A DNA stretch of 64,000 bases from NCBI RefSeq assembly GCF_026213295.1, contig NC_079417.1, positions 3,836,906 through 3,900,905 of the forward strand. The letters run 5' to 3'. Below the pieces are notes generated by a model, which had not been told where the DNA came from, searched no databases, and saw only the letters and a program-made list of their open reading frames with translations. This DNA is from Gadus chalcogrammus. Its lineage: Eukaryota > Chordata > Actinopteri > Gadiformes > Gadidae. The position numbers were made by a program, and so were the translations under genes. Shown here piece by piece: positions 1 to 30,045 of this stretch (position 1 is its first letter; each line of letters starts with the position of its first letter).

Positions 1-3511
<3,511 letters not shown>

Positions 3512-3622
3512 GCACCCGCCCTGACCTAGCCCGGGTATACCCACCCTGACCTAGCCCGGGTATACCCACCCTGACCTAGCCCGGGTGTACCCACCCTGAC
3601 CCAGCCCGGATATACCCAGGCT
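3512..3622 (+). repeat. 25-bp tandem repeat directly after the ago1 stop codon
   Basis: About four imperfect copies of a GC-rich unit containing CTGACCTAGCCCGGGTATAC start at the stop codon. They would form the beginning of the ago1 3' UTR. Each unit contains the small palindrome AGCCCGGG/CCCGGGT. Confidence 0.8.
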
Positions 3623-4097
3623 GCCTTGCGCGCGATTTCATTGCGCGCTGCTAGGCAGCCTGGATTCCATGGATCCGATTTTCGCCTGAGATAGGGAACC
3701 AATCACAGAACGGGGAGGGACAGCAAGACGACGACGACGACGTCTATGCGACACACCGAAGCTTGTAGTTTACGGATCCAAAATGGCAGCAGACGCGTTA
3801 CCTTTCGATGCAGCCTTAGATAGTGTTCTAAGTAGTTTAGAACGAACGTTTATTTTGAAAAAATTGCAACTTTCGGCGTTAACTCTTTCATTACCAAGAA
3901 GGATGTCTTTTCCCTGCTACCAACAGGCTTTGATTGGCTATGAGCTACGTACAGACTCATATGATAGACATTCGTAGCGCCCAATAAACGGCTCCGAGCA
4001 ATCGTAAACCACGCCTCAAATACAAGAAAATGAATGTGTGGTTCCCAGACCTCATCTCAATGTAGATTGAGATGAGGTCTGGCTTTAGCCAGGCTAA
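3616..4097 (+). mobile_element. Interspersed repeat carrying a truncated RecQ-like helicase 5' end
   Basis: The left end is a hairpin (CCAGGCTGCC ... GGCAGCCTGG, 3616-3662 with an inner TGCGCGC/GCGCGC stem). The right end is a perfect stem-loop (AGACCTCATCTCAA ... TTGAGATGAGGTCT, about 4047-4081). Between them lies the start of a coding region resembling RecQ-like helicase genes that occur in many copies in fish. I read it as an internally deleted, non-autonomous copy. The transposon class and a target-site duplication could not be established. Confidence 0.55.
3783..3977 (+). pseudogene. RecQ-like helicase N-terminal fragment (frameshifted, truncated)
   Basis: An ATG opens a reading frame beginning MAADALPFDAALDSVLSSLE, which looks like the start of repeat-borne RecQ-like helicases. 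From about 3875 the helicase-like reading moves to another frame (FITKKDVFSLLPTGF, the approach to the Walker A motif) and stops before GKS is complete. It lacks nearly all of the helicase domain and is non-functional. The family call rests on this short stretch only. Confidence 0.5.
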
Positions 4098-4744
4098 CCC
4101 TGTCCCTGGCCCATGCCAAACCCCACTTTATCACTCCCATAGTGGGCATACAGCCCCCAGTATGCCCCTCCCCCAAGACCACCACCGCCGCCACCACAAT
4201 GGCCTCCATCACCATGCTTATCCCGGTTAGCCTTGGCTAGCTACATCGTGGCTAGCTACATCGCGGTTAGCAACGGTGTGGCTAGCTACACCAGGGTTAG
4301 CGGTGCCATCATACGTAAACCAGAACAAACTACAGAATCGAAGAACGCTTGTGAATATCATTGTTTTTATTGTTATTTTTTAATGTTACTCTCTGGCACT
4401 ATTGCTTTTTTATTTGATCTAATTTCAGACTTTGGGTTTTATTGACGTTACAGTATTGTATGCTTACTCCTCTGCACGTAAGGATGCAATGCGGACGGGA
4501 TGGTCAGAATCGAGATCTGAACCTCTACAGTTTCGACAGTTTCCATGGCGATACCTGAGGCTAGCTAGCTACTGCGGCTAGCTAATGCAGCGCCCAGGAG
4601 CCCACTACACACATACCTACCTATCACCTGAATCAATCGCCACCTTTTCTCATGTTTTTGTGTAATATTATTATTATTATCATTATTATTGTTTTAAATG
4701 CCTTGAAAAGTCTGTCATGGTACATTAGCACTTCGTACTAGCAT

Positions 4745-5025
4745 GTAGAAGCCACTAGCCCTGCACAACAGCGTTTGTTAGCAAATGGGGTGCTAGCCCA
4801 CTGCTCTATATATGAGAATATGTGGTGCTAGCGTGAAGCGCTACATATGAGCATATGTGGTGCTAGCCCGCAATACTATGTATGAACCTATACAATGCAA
4901 GCCTACCACTCTAGGTATTGCCAAAATGAAGTGATAGCCTGCTACACTATATATCAGCATATGTTGTGCTAGCAAGCTGCCCTATGTATTAACCTATGTG
5001 GTGCTAGCGTGCAGTGCTACGTATA
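4745..5025 (+). repeat. Decayed tandem repeat with GTGGTGCTAGC core
   Basis: Five or six diverged units of about 45-60 bp each contain a TATATGAG/TATGTGGTGCTAGC-like core (near 4800, 4855, 4905, 4965 and 5005). Copies differ strongly, so the array is old. It lies in the presumed ago1 3' UTR. Confidence 0.55.
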
Positions 5026-6688
5026 AAGAAAAGAAGGAGAAGCTGTAGCATATCATATGGCATATCATAGCATCGAGGCTACATGCTGTCGCGTGGCAGT
5101 TGGCCTAGTCCCTTAGAGATTTAGCCCATAGAGGAAGTTAGCGTTTAAATAGAGGGACCATTTAGCATCAAGTGTATGAGATGTTCTCGCACCTAAACCA
5201 GCATTCTCAACCAGCCAGACGATGCCACCTAACAGACTCCTAGCCAGGAGCAGAACCTGGGCGGCCCTTAGGGATAACGTGGCACTTTTTACTCATCTGA
5301 TCGTTTTACTGGGGGACCAGTAGTTTCTGTATGACGGAGGGGTAATCCAGATCTGATCTAGTCTGTTCAAAAAACCTCACTGCCCTCATACTTCCATGTC
5401 CGAACCCTGGAGGAACCAAGCTAACGGGCTAGCTATGGCAACTCTGTTAATATTATATCTGTTAGCGGCTCAGCGACCACTAAGTGCTGCACAGCGGAGC
5501 GCTATGTTAGCCAGACACCTTGCTGGCGCTTCTCTGCACATTGTCATGTGCCACACAATATCCAAGAACACACACACGCACACACACACACACACACAAA
5601 CAGTAGGCCTATACGCTTACACCGCACCAAACAGACCTTACCAGGAGATACTTGGCGGCAAACACAAACCTGGTTAATGCAAGCCCACTTACGCCAGATT
5701 TGCGAACACAAACCTTAGCGAGGACAAACTTAAGCTAACACAAGTCTGTTCTCGTCTTCCCCTCCTCTGCTCGTGTGCTCACCCCCCCCGAAACACCGAA
5801 CTTTCTCTCATCTTCCTGATCCTGCCTCTCTGCCGAGTCTCCCCCCCCCTCCCCCCTCCCTCCCCCCTCCCCAGGCCTGTGCTAGACCAGCCCCATTGGT
5901 GCGCTGTGTGCATGCAAGCAACACAGATAGGGGTCGGCTACAAGGGTCTGGGCCCCTCCTGAAGACCCCCCCCCCCTGCATGAGAGACACTCTCCAAGTA
6001 TCCTAAGCTGGTATCCTGAGCCTCCTCCTGAGTCGGCTCACAGCTGCCCGTCGTTCTGCCTCAGCGTGTCGCCGCGGTGACGGCGTCCCTTTTGTTTACG
6101 TCCTGTTTTTATGAATATGATTGTTATCGTCGATTAGTATTATGATCGTGTGTAGGTTGAGAGTCTATCTGCCCCCCCCCCCCCCCCCCCCCCCCCCCGT
6201 CTCGGCTCCTGTCTGACCGACGGTTTGATTCCCGCTGGGCTCGAGGGGACCACGGCAGCAGTGACGTTTGGACGTTTTTAAAAAAGAAAAAAAGAAATCA
6301 TGTTTATGAACTTGCGTAGTTGAAATGCCTTTATACTCCCTTTTACTGTTCCGGTATTGTGTCTGAGGTGATTTGTACATATTAATAGATATGAACCTGA
6401 TATGTATTTGGGCTCAGCGTTGCCCCACCTCGCCCTACCCCTCTTACTACTACTACAACCCAAACCAGATGCGGTTGTCCACGTATTGAAGCCACAAAGC
6501 ACCTTGTATACCGGGGTTCTCTACCCCCCCCTCGACCCCTGACCCCTGGATAGCAATACGACGCCACAGATCTCATCGCAGCACTTCCCCAGACACCAAC
6601 ACACAGCAGCCTACCTGGCCACTCTGTGTCTGTAATAATAATAATATTATGAGGCTATATCTGTTGGGAATGGTTATTTTTCAAAGAA

Positions 6689-6694
6689 AATAAA
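6689..6694 (+). terminator. Candidate polyadenylation signal of ago1
   Basis: AATAAA within GAAAATAAAATGTG, followed by T-rich sequence (TTGTTTTTTGTTTTTTT) at 6720-6738 that could be the downstream element. Inferred only from the motif and its position between the two Argonaute genes. Confidence 0.4.
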
Positions 6695-6899
6695 ATGTGA
6701 TTTTTATATGAATCCTGCCTTGTTTTTTGTTTTTTTAAGACTGAGTTTTCAATTAACTTGTCGATTTAGAGCTTGTTACTATAGTTTGTGTACATATTTT
6801 TATGATTATGGTGATTGATATGAAGCAATTATGTTCATTAGATTGAAAGGTTAATATTTGTTTATCTTTTTGGACAACAGGACGATTAATAATTGATCA

Positions 6900-7822
6900 T
6901 GGTCGGTCAACAATTGTAGATTACTGCATGCTTATTATGCCAACGTATATAATTGTACAAAATAATGAATTGATTAATATCGATTTAACGTGGGAGGAGT
7001 GGATACGAACGACGTCAGACGCCGGTGCCCCGCCTCTTCCCATCGCTGTCAGAAGAGGAAATATGACCATATTTAGACAGCAGCTGGAGTCCAGAGAGTT
7101 GATATGTCAGCTGGACTGGAACCACCGATAACTCGGCAAGGAGGGATTTAACTCGCGACCTGAATTTAGACTGAATCTTAACCTAGACTGTGCAATCCGG
7201 GATGTTTTGGACGCGTTCAGGACTTCCAGCGTCATCGGAATCCGCTTCCCTATGAGCTTGGGGTCGTGACAGCTTCCCCATATCGCGATAGGAGCGGTTT
7301 TGTCGCTACAACTTCAAACTATTCGGCACCTACTAGCCTAACCTATCGCTATAACCCGGTTTCTTACCCGGGTTTTGGAGTACCAGCATGTCTGTGTAAC
7401 CACTGTCAAGTTCCAGGATTGTCTGGGGAATGTGAGGACGCTGTTCTTACGGTTTGTGGACGGCGAGTGTCGTCTGATTTGTTTCTTACAGAATTTGGTT
7501 TTAGTCACTTTCCCCACCCCCCACCCCCAACGCCTGGCTACCGAGCTAGCAGACATGGCTAACAAAGTGTAGCTTGTGTTCACTGAGCCTTAAAAACACG
7601 GCTATGCCGACACGGCGACACCATAGAGCCCGGTAAATAGGAGTCCCGGTGACGGACTGCAGTAGAGCCCGGTGTGACAGTCAGCACGAGTGTGGTCGGA
7701 GGGCCAGGACGCCCCACCAGGACACGGCCCATCGCCGTGGGAGACAGCGGACCTTACGGAGGACGAGTTCCCAGCTTCAGACCGCTTAGGTCCCGGCAGA
7801 GACCGGGGCACTGACCTCATGA
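6900..7822 (+). promoter_or_regulatory. Upstream region and probable 5' UTR of ago3
   Basis: Sequence between the ago1 polyA signal and the ago3 start codon. The last 280 bases are GC- and CpG-richer than the surroundings (for example 7600-7822). An in-frame TGA (7820-7822) directly precedes the ATG at 7823, so the reading frame cannot extend upstream. An out-of-frame ATG at 7819 overlaps the start and could lower initiation. No TATA box is evident. Confidence 0.4.
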
Positions 7823-22583
<14,761 letters not shown>

Positions 22584-25204
22584 ACACACACATACACACA
22601 GAGTAACACACACACACACACACACACAGACACACAGACACACACACACACACACACACGCAGAGAGAGTAATATATACGCACACACACACTAACATATG
22701 CACACACATAGCGTGTCAGTCTTGGAGTATATAGAGGTGTGTGTGCCCCTACATCCTGTCTACCCAGACCAGACACTGTGCAAGGAGGGACGTACATACA
22801 CACACACGGATATATTCTGGACTGAGGACATGAGCACTGCTTTAATATCAAAAGACTTTTATGCAATACTGAACCAGCCAATCATGATTTTAGTTCCCCC
22901 CCCCCCCCCCCCTCCTCATTTTCCCCGGGAGATGTGAGGGGCATTTTCCCTAACCTTCAGCCGCCATCCCATCATGTTTCTTGCGTAGCCCAACTCGGTT
23001 TAAACAGCAGCCCTTTTGGATTGGTCAGTTTTAATTTTTTTTTGTGTGTGTTTTTATTTTTATATGACAGCGATATAATATATGTGCCTGTTTGGGTTCC
23101 CTCTGTCTGGATGTAACCCCAAAGCCTGGCTGCAGCCAGGCTTCAACTGCCTCCTTTATATTTAAGACGGTGTCATGCCCCCATCTGGCCACACGGGGGA
23201 GGTGTTGGCCCTCTGGTGATGTACAGTGACGCACCGGGGGAGATCGGGAGGGGTTTCAACTTCATCAGCTCTGTGTTTTCTAAGGGGTTTCATCTTTGTT
23301 AATTTTTGTTTCTTTTCCATTTTTAAGAAAAATCCTTTTCGGTTCCCATATGATATTTAAATGTGACGATATTTCCGCTCGCCCCGGTTGCTACCCTAGC
23401 TCTCATTCCCCGTCTGAAGGAGTGAGGTAACGCTGTCTCAAATGCGAGTAGGAAGCTTCCTCGGTAGTTCCTTACCTTGTGAAAGTGGTCAATTAAGTCC
23501 CACCGCCTAATCGGCTAGCATCATGTGACGATCACGTCGGGCGTACGTCCTATCCTACGAGGGGGTGGGTCACATCGGGGTCCTTTAGGGATCTTACACA
23601 CCGAGGATCACTCTGACATTTCCTTGAAGCCAAGTCCTATGTTCCTGCTGAATTGGAACAGTCCTATGCCACCACAACACCTCCAATTGCCCCCTTTTTA
23701 GGAAGCTTCCATGCAATTGAGACTCAGCCCTTGGGAAGGTCATTCCACAACAAATATTTTGGAGATGGTAGGGGAGAGAGACAGTTTGAAGAGCGTCGGT
23801 AGGACAGAGAGATAGTTTTGAAGAGCGATGGTAGGGCAGGGAGACAGCTTAACGAGAGATGGTATATCGACAATTTTAGAGAACGCTGGATAACGGGCAG
23901 TTTAAATAGAGATGGAACAGAGAAAGATAATAGATGGTACAGTTTGAAGAGAGATGGTAGAGGGCAGAGAGAGTTTAAAGAAAGACGGTTGAGAACACAG
24001 ACAGTTTTTAGAGCTTTGGTAGAGAGACAGTAAAGAAATCTAGAGAACAGTGACGGGAGATAGTGTTTTTGACCTCTGGAAAATGACCCATCGATATGTT
24101 GGGGAGAGGAGTGTGTGATTCCCTATGAATATAAAAATGCTTTATTGCATTTCATGAGAGCCTTGACCATGTTAGGCTTTTAAACACCTCATATATTTTA
24201 TTTTAAGTAATAGCCCTTTTTATGTTATGAAATTGCCTCCTGCACAGCCCCCTTGAAGCATGAAGTTGATCAAGGGTTTTGATATCACAGTATATATCAG
24301 TATGTATATATAGTGGTGTGTATATACAGCTGAATACCTAGTAGAGCAAGGTTTTTAGAATGTCGTGTATGGAGAGCCAATGTTTTTAATAAGAGCAGCG
24401 ATAAATGACAGTAGTGTGTATGTATATATATGTGTAATATAACACTGTAGTGTATCTTGAGCAGTAAGACCGCAGTACTATTAATATGTCTACTGCAGTA
24501 TATTTGGAAATATTTTAAGTGCCTGGTGCAGCGACATGGAGGTTAGAAGTAATTTTGACTCTGATTCCAGTAACTGACAAAACACACATCTTAGGATGGT
24601 TCCACGCTAGCCATTGGTGAACAGCCTTGAACTTTGCTATATTAAAATGTTTTCCTCTTAGCTCCGTGACGGCTGCGGTCCTCATATTAAATAATGATAT
24701 ATATATAAATATATATCTCTGCATTCTGCTGCTATATTTAGTTGGGTAACGGCCAGTTTCATCATGCACATGGGGAAGCAAACGCGCTTGTGTGTGTGTG
24801 TGTGTCTGTGTGTGTGTGTGTGTGTGTGATTGTGATAAGCACTGGAGACTGATCGCAGGCATGGTGCTATTCTCAGAGTCTCGATCTCTGGAAGAGGAGG
24901 GTGAAGGGAGATACAGGCCGAAGGGGGGGGGGGGGGGGCAGAAATGGTGGAAAGCTTCCCCAGGGAGGAATGCTTTCCCTGGGGCGGCGTGGTCTAGAGC
25001 CATGGGGGTCTTGACCGATTTGAGCCCCCCGTTACTTCACTAGGGTCTGAAAGTACTTTTGACATAGACAGACAGATAAACGTAAGTTTGTACATTTAGA
25101 CAACGTTGTAATGCACACCACTTATTTTTGGTAACAGAAAAGTTCTTAAAGATGTTGTGCTGCTGCTTGGTTTAACTTAAGTATACTCAGTGGGAAGTGT
25201 CTTG

Positions 25205-25337
<133 letters not shown>

Positions 25338-26919
25338 ATGCTGTGTAGTCTCTAGAGTAGCGAGCGTTAATACACCGTCCCGGACTGACAATGTTGACTT
25401 AATAACCATCTTTCAACCCGGTGAAGAAGAGCTATGGAGATGTTGTGGTGTTGCAGTCGTTTCGTTTCTTGTCTATGTGAGGACACCCAAGTCCGAGGCT
25501 GTCACTGATGGTTTTGATATGCTGTTTCCCAATAAGATGGAATGTGTGGTGTTGTAAAGTCCCTCTAGGTACCAAGAGTAGAGGGAGACTTTAGATTCTA
25601 TCCTAGCCAAACCCCCTTGATGTTGGACCAGTGCTGGTACTGCTAGAATGTTGTGTGTTGTTGGAGGAGGAGGAGGAGGAGGAGGAGGAGGGGGAACTGG
25701 ACGAGGTGTTTGAGGTGGAGGGGAGCCCAGTGGGGTGTCTTTTGAAACCTTTAAGGAACCAGAACACATGTTTACAGATCAGATGTGTTTCCTGCTCCGA
25801 GCTGGTTTCTAGAAGGTCATCCACCATGCAGAGAGAAAAATCCCATTCAAAGACTGTTGAAGCTTGAAGCTAACCTTTTAGCTCGAGGGTTGAGCCTGAC
25901 ATTTCAAGTTCTTAAGCAAGTACTCTGCTATATTTCGAATACTTTTCTTTTGCCCTTCCAGAAATAGGTACTACAAGGAGGTGCTGAATGTTAGTTTTTC
26001 TCCAGTTATCAGTTATTCCATAACACTGCCACAGGTCAAGCTCTCCCTTTTTGAAGGTGTCTGGATATGAACTAGTAACCCTTAATCTGACTACAATGGA
26101 CGTAGTCTCTGGATGGATGTCTGTCTATTTTCTCGACAACCGTTTATGCGATCGACTTCATCCTGAGCGGATGTCCTCCCGAGGAAGTGCAGTTTTCAGG
26201 TGTCTGGATTATTACCGGAGGTCAAGCTAGTTTCCATTTCGAACAGGCAAAGATCGAACTGTCACTGCATTAGTAATTCTAATATATAAAAAACTAGCTA
26301 GTAGCGATGGTGTGAGAGAGAACCCCAGAAAGTGCCTTTCCTCTCCAATGAAATAAGTGAAGTATTTTCTCTTGAGGACCTCGGAATTAAACAACTTTTT
26401 ATTTGTATCTTTTATCTACAACACTGACTTCATGCTTGCGCATTTAAGGGTTACTACGCCGTCTCAGAGTGCCAATGGGGAGCACCAGGTGGTGACTTAC
26501 CATTGCATGTATTTAGTGGTTTTCCTTTGGTGCTTGGCAGTGCGTTGAGTCTTGAACCAGTAGTTTGTCTCCAGTACAGAAGGAACCGTTCTGGTTTTAC
26601 GACGAGATGGAGAGAGCGGTCATGAAGAACAAAGTAGTCTTTCAAAGATCGGAGTAGAGCGAGAATAGTTCTCCAAAGTATTGTGGGAGTATTGTCTGGA
26701 ACACGGACAAGCTCTCTGAGAACTGACTCTCCTTTGAGGCTTTGCTCTTCTAAACTGCCCAAAGCCCATGTCAGGGGTCTTAACTGTGCCTGGGCTAATG
26801 GAAGAGCAGCATTAGAGTCAGGATATTAAGTCAAGCTTTCATTCAAAATAAATGTACTGATTCAGATTCGATGAGATGCAACAAGGAAAGGTTGTGAAAG
26901 TGGAACTAGCTGCTTGTGT

Positions 26920-27115
26920 TGGAGCTAGCATTGTGGAGCCTGCATACTGGCGCTAGTGTGATGGTGCTAGCATGGCAGAGGTAGCATCGTTGGGCTGGAA
27001 TGGCAGGGCTAGCATGTTGGAGCTAGCATGGTAGACGTAGCATGGTCGGGCTAGCATGGTGGAGCTAGCACATTGGAGATCGCATGGGTAGAGCTAGCAT
27101 GTTTGAGCTTGCACT
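26920..27115 (+). repeat. Degenerate GGAGCTAGCATGGT repeat
   Basis: About ten imperfect units of 15-20 bp with the core GGGCTAGCATGG or GGAGCTAGCA. The word GCTAGC also clusters at 4210-5030 and 19745-19980, so it recurs in this locus. Confidence 0.65.
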
Positions 27116-27739
27116 GTACAGTCTGCGCAGTAGCAATAGTTCTGTGGGTACCTGTTCAGACACCAAAACTTTCTTTCCAGAGATTTCTAAAACACTGCAC
27201 CTCACGTACCTCGGTATGCTGCAAATGTTGACTGACCCAAATATTGCAAGTCTTGCTTTTATTATTACTTATAACGCTTGTCTAAGGCTTGATTATAATA
27301 TTATTATAGCTATTTTAGACGTAAATATCTTATTTTGTCTTATCCAAACTCAAATGTCATGCCCACTTTATTTTGTTGTCCTATTAAACTAAATGTTCTA
27401 TCAATAAATGTTGACTAAAAAAATATCTCTATATATATATATAAAATATATATATATATATTTGATGCTGTATTTATGGAGAGCTCTTTTAAGTGGGTGG
27501 AGTGTCTGTGGTGAGCAGGTAGGGCGCGTGTACACCCCAACCCTTCCTTCATGATGCCTTAACGACAGCACACTGATATGGAGGAGGTGCAGGGGGGGGG
27601 GGACGTTGGAGACCAGAGACCACAGACCCGGGGGGGGTGGGGGGCCAAAGATGAACAAAGACCAGACCAGAGAGGCTAGAATAGACCAGGCCAGAGGAGT
27701 CGATGGTGCCACCCTCCGCGTGGAGTCCCGGTTCTGTCT

Positions 27740-27945
27740 CTCTATCTAGTCATCCATCAGACTCTTTTATTCAAAGAAATCGACAGTGAAAGTTTGAGCT
27801 ACGTGTCATTAAGGAGCAAGTGGGGGGGCCAGGGAAGCATCTTGCTCAAGGACGACTACAGGTAGACTGCGGACATTAGGAGATCTAACCCAGAACCTTC
27901 CTGCCGGGAGTCGAACATCCTCACCACTAGACTATCCTCTCTTCA
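27740..27945 (-). mobile_element. V-SINE-like tRNA-derived retroposon
   Basis: Read on the minus strand it starts with a tRNA-like head (GGATAGTCTAGTGGTGAGGA, A-box type, then GTTCGACTCCCGG). It continues with CCTTGAGCAAGATGC, common in fish SINEs. It ends in TTTGAATAAAAGAGTCTGAT, close to the V-core motif TTTGGATAAAAGCGTCTGCT of vertebrate V-SINEs. Confidence 0.75.
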
Positions 27946-28162
27946 ACGTTTACATTCCAGGAGCCACTGTGAACCCAATGCCGCTCCAGAGATTAGCTTT
28001 CTGATCTTCAAACGACGACCTTTGGACCTTCACCCCTCAATACTTTTTCAATGTTGCAAAGACTCTGTTACCCAGAATGCTTCTGTTCTTCTCGCTTTTA
28101 GGTTGTCAGCCCTTGGCTGTTGCTTTGTGTCATTCTCAAGTGCTTTCTTCACTGAAACTTGC

Positions 28163-28168
28163 AATAAA
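28163..28168 (+). terminator. Candidate polyadenylation signal of ago3
   Basis: AATAAA in GCAATAAAAGC, followed within 35 bases by GT-rich sequence (GTGTGATGTGTTT), a good downstream-element pattern. An alternative lies at 27403-27408. Confidence 0.45.
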
Positions 28169-30045
28169 AGCTTTGCTCTGTCTAGCACGTTTCTGTGTGA
28201 TGTGTTTAATGCTGGAGGGACCCCCCCTTTGATTTAAAAATAAATCCTTTCATTCAGGCTGCTCCCATTACAATAATATAGTCCTTTGTGAATTTTCAGT
28301 TCAATATTAAGTTGAACAATATCAATGAAATAAATCTCATTGTATTGTTATAATATAGATGTGTATTCTATTTTTATTCAATACGTTTTAATTATCCTAT
28401 AATCGTGTGAAAATAAGAATCCTGTTTACATAACCCTAGAATGAGTCCTTTATATCTAGCCTACAGAAGGAGCGGAACTCACTCTTGAATAAAAAATTAA
28501 AGCTATTGTAATGTGGAGAAATTTGATCATAATCGCTATAGTACTTAACCTATTACCTATAGTTTTACAGACTTTTTTTTATTAGAAGCAATTCATCAAG
28601 AAACCTCCGCACTTGAAACTTGCCTACTCGATGCTGTCGTAAGGCAACTGTAGCTTCTACTTCTGTGGAGAGGGGGTGTGTATTCAGTTTGTTGCAATCT
28701 GAAACCACCACTTGATACCGCTTAATCCTACACTACACCTTTAAGAAGTGTCCGCCTCTGTACTGAAGTAGATACAGTTCATCTGCTCGCCAGATGGGGG
28801 CACACATCACTAAGCCAGAGGAGTGGGTAATTCCCATGGTGCTCAATGGGTATATCAGGCCTATTAGCTCTTAGATAGAATTGCAGGATGGGTGCGTTTG
28901 TTTTGGGTGTGTAACGCAGGGTCTGCGTGTTGAGAGTGTGAGGGGGGCTTTTTGTTTTTTAATCTCAGCGGAAGAGGGATCCTATTGGAAAGTTTGTTTT
29001 TTTGGCGTCTATTGGAAGTGCGGTCATAATAACGTTATGGTTTGGCCTCTGCAGGAAATGTGGACGTGTAGATGGGAGCGTTCCTGATGGTCTCCTTGTC
29101 CTTCCAAACCTCCCTCATTAATCTGGGTTTGACCGATCTTTACTGTTTTATTTTTTCCAATCGTGTTGCACTGAGAAGGCTCACAGCGGACATTTCTATT
29201 TCAGACATGTTCTTCTTTTTAGACATGAACGACTGCTGTTGTGGCCAGTGTGAGAGTTTGAGTCTTACTGAATTGTTTTTATTTTGTAGAATCAGGATTT
29301 TAGTAAAGTGTTAATAGTGTGGTTTATAAACAGCAGGTACAGGTTAAACGTTATCCGGCTCCACCGTCCCCAAGGGAACAACTACGGTCTTTAATTGTTC
29401 CGTCCGTCTGTTTTGAGCTCTGCAGGGCCAGTTGCTTTTATCGGCTCTTACTTCCTTCAAGAGTCGATTTCAGAATAACAGCGCAGAGCAGATCTGATCT
29501 CTGGCATTGAGTCCCTGATGTGGCAGAATGACAGATGGTAACCGTTATCGTACCCCCCGTCCTCAACATGAACTCTCCCCTTACTGCCTCCTGCCTGTCG
29601 TCAATCTCCCGCTACACCCAGGTTCCATTTAGAGTCTGTCAACTTTACTGTTGGACGGTCTCATCGTAAGTGTAGAGAAGGACATGGGAAACAAAGGGCT
29701 TGGAGGGGATTTACGAAAATATGGACTTGTTTTCCAATTAGAAGCATCCCACTAAGCTATTACACTTCATTATTCTTATCTTTGATTGCCAAAAATAAGC
29801 TGCTTCGGTGAGGGAGTCACATTGCAGGGCTTTATTCTGCCTCCCATTAGACCAATACCATGTAAAAAAAAATGCGTTACAAAATTAGTTCTGATTGGAA
29901 TAAAGGGTTAGTCGTGTTTGTGAAGTATAAAAATGAATAAGTCCATCGTTAGAATCCGTTCACACTTCATACATTGTCCAAAGCACTGAATGGACAGGAA
30001 GTCCACCCCTAGTGGTCAGGCCACTTCCTGTATGGGCGGGTGACT
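28169..30045. other. Intergenic region between ago3 and the minus-strand Ig gene
   Basis: AT-rich sequence with no recognisable coding exon, RNA gene or intact transposon. TTTATT at 29831-29836 is AATAAA on the minus strand and a candidate polyA signal for the Ig gene, about 210 bases beyond its stop codon. Confidence 0.5.

Larger units (their letters stand above)
4098..6694 (+). other. Probable ago1 3' UTR and downstream sequence ending at a polyadenylation signal
   Basis: No coding exon is recognisable. The sequence has many GCTAGC/GTTAGC words, a short CA run (about 5569-5598), C-runs near 5767-5975 and a 25-base poly-C near 6173. The first convincing polyA signal in sense is AATAAA at 6689-6694, in an AT-rich stretch. 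That would give a 3' UTR of about 3.2 kb, plausible for a vertebrate Argonaute. An earlier AATAAA near 3983 lies inside the RecQ repeat. Confidence 0.4.
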
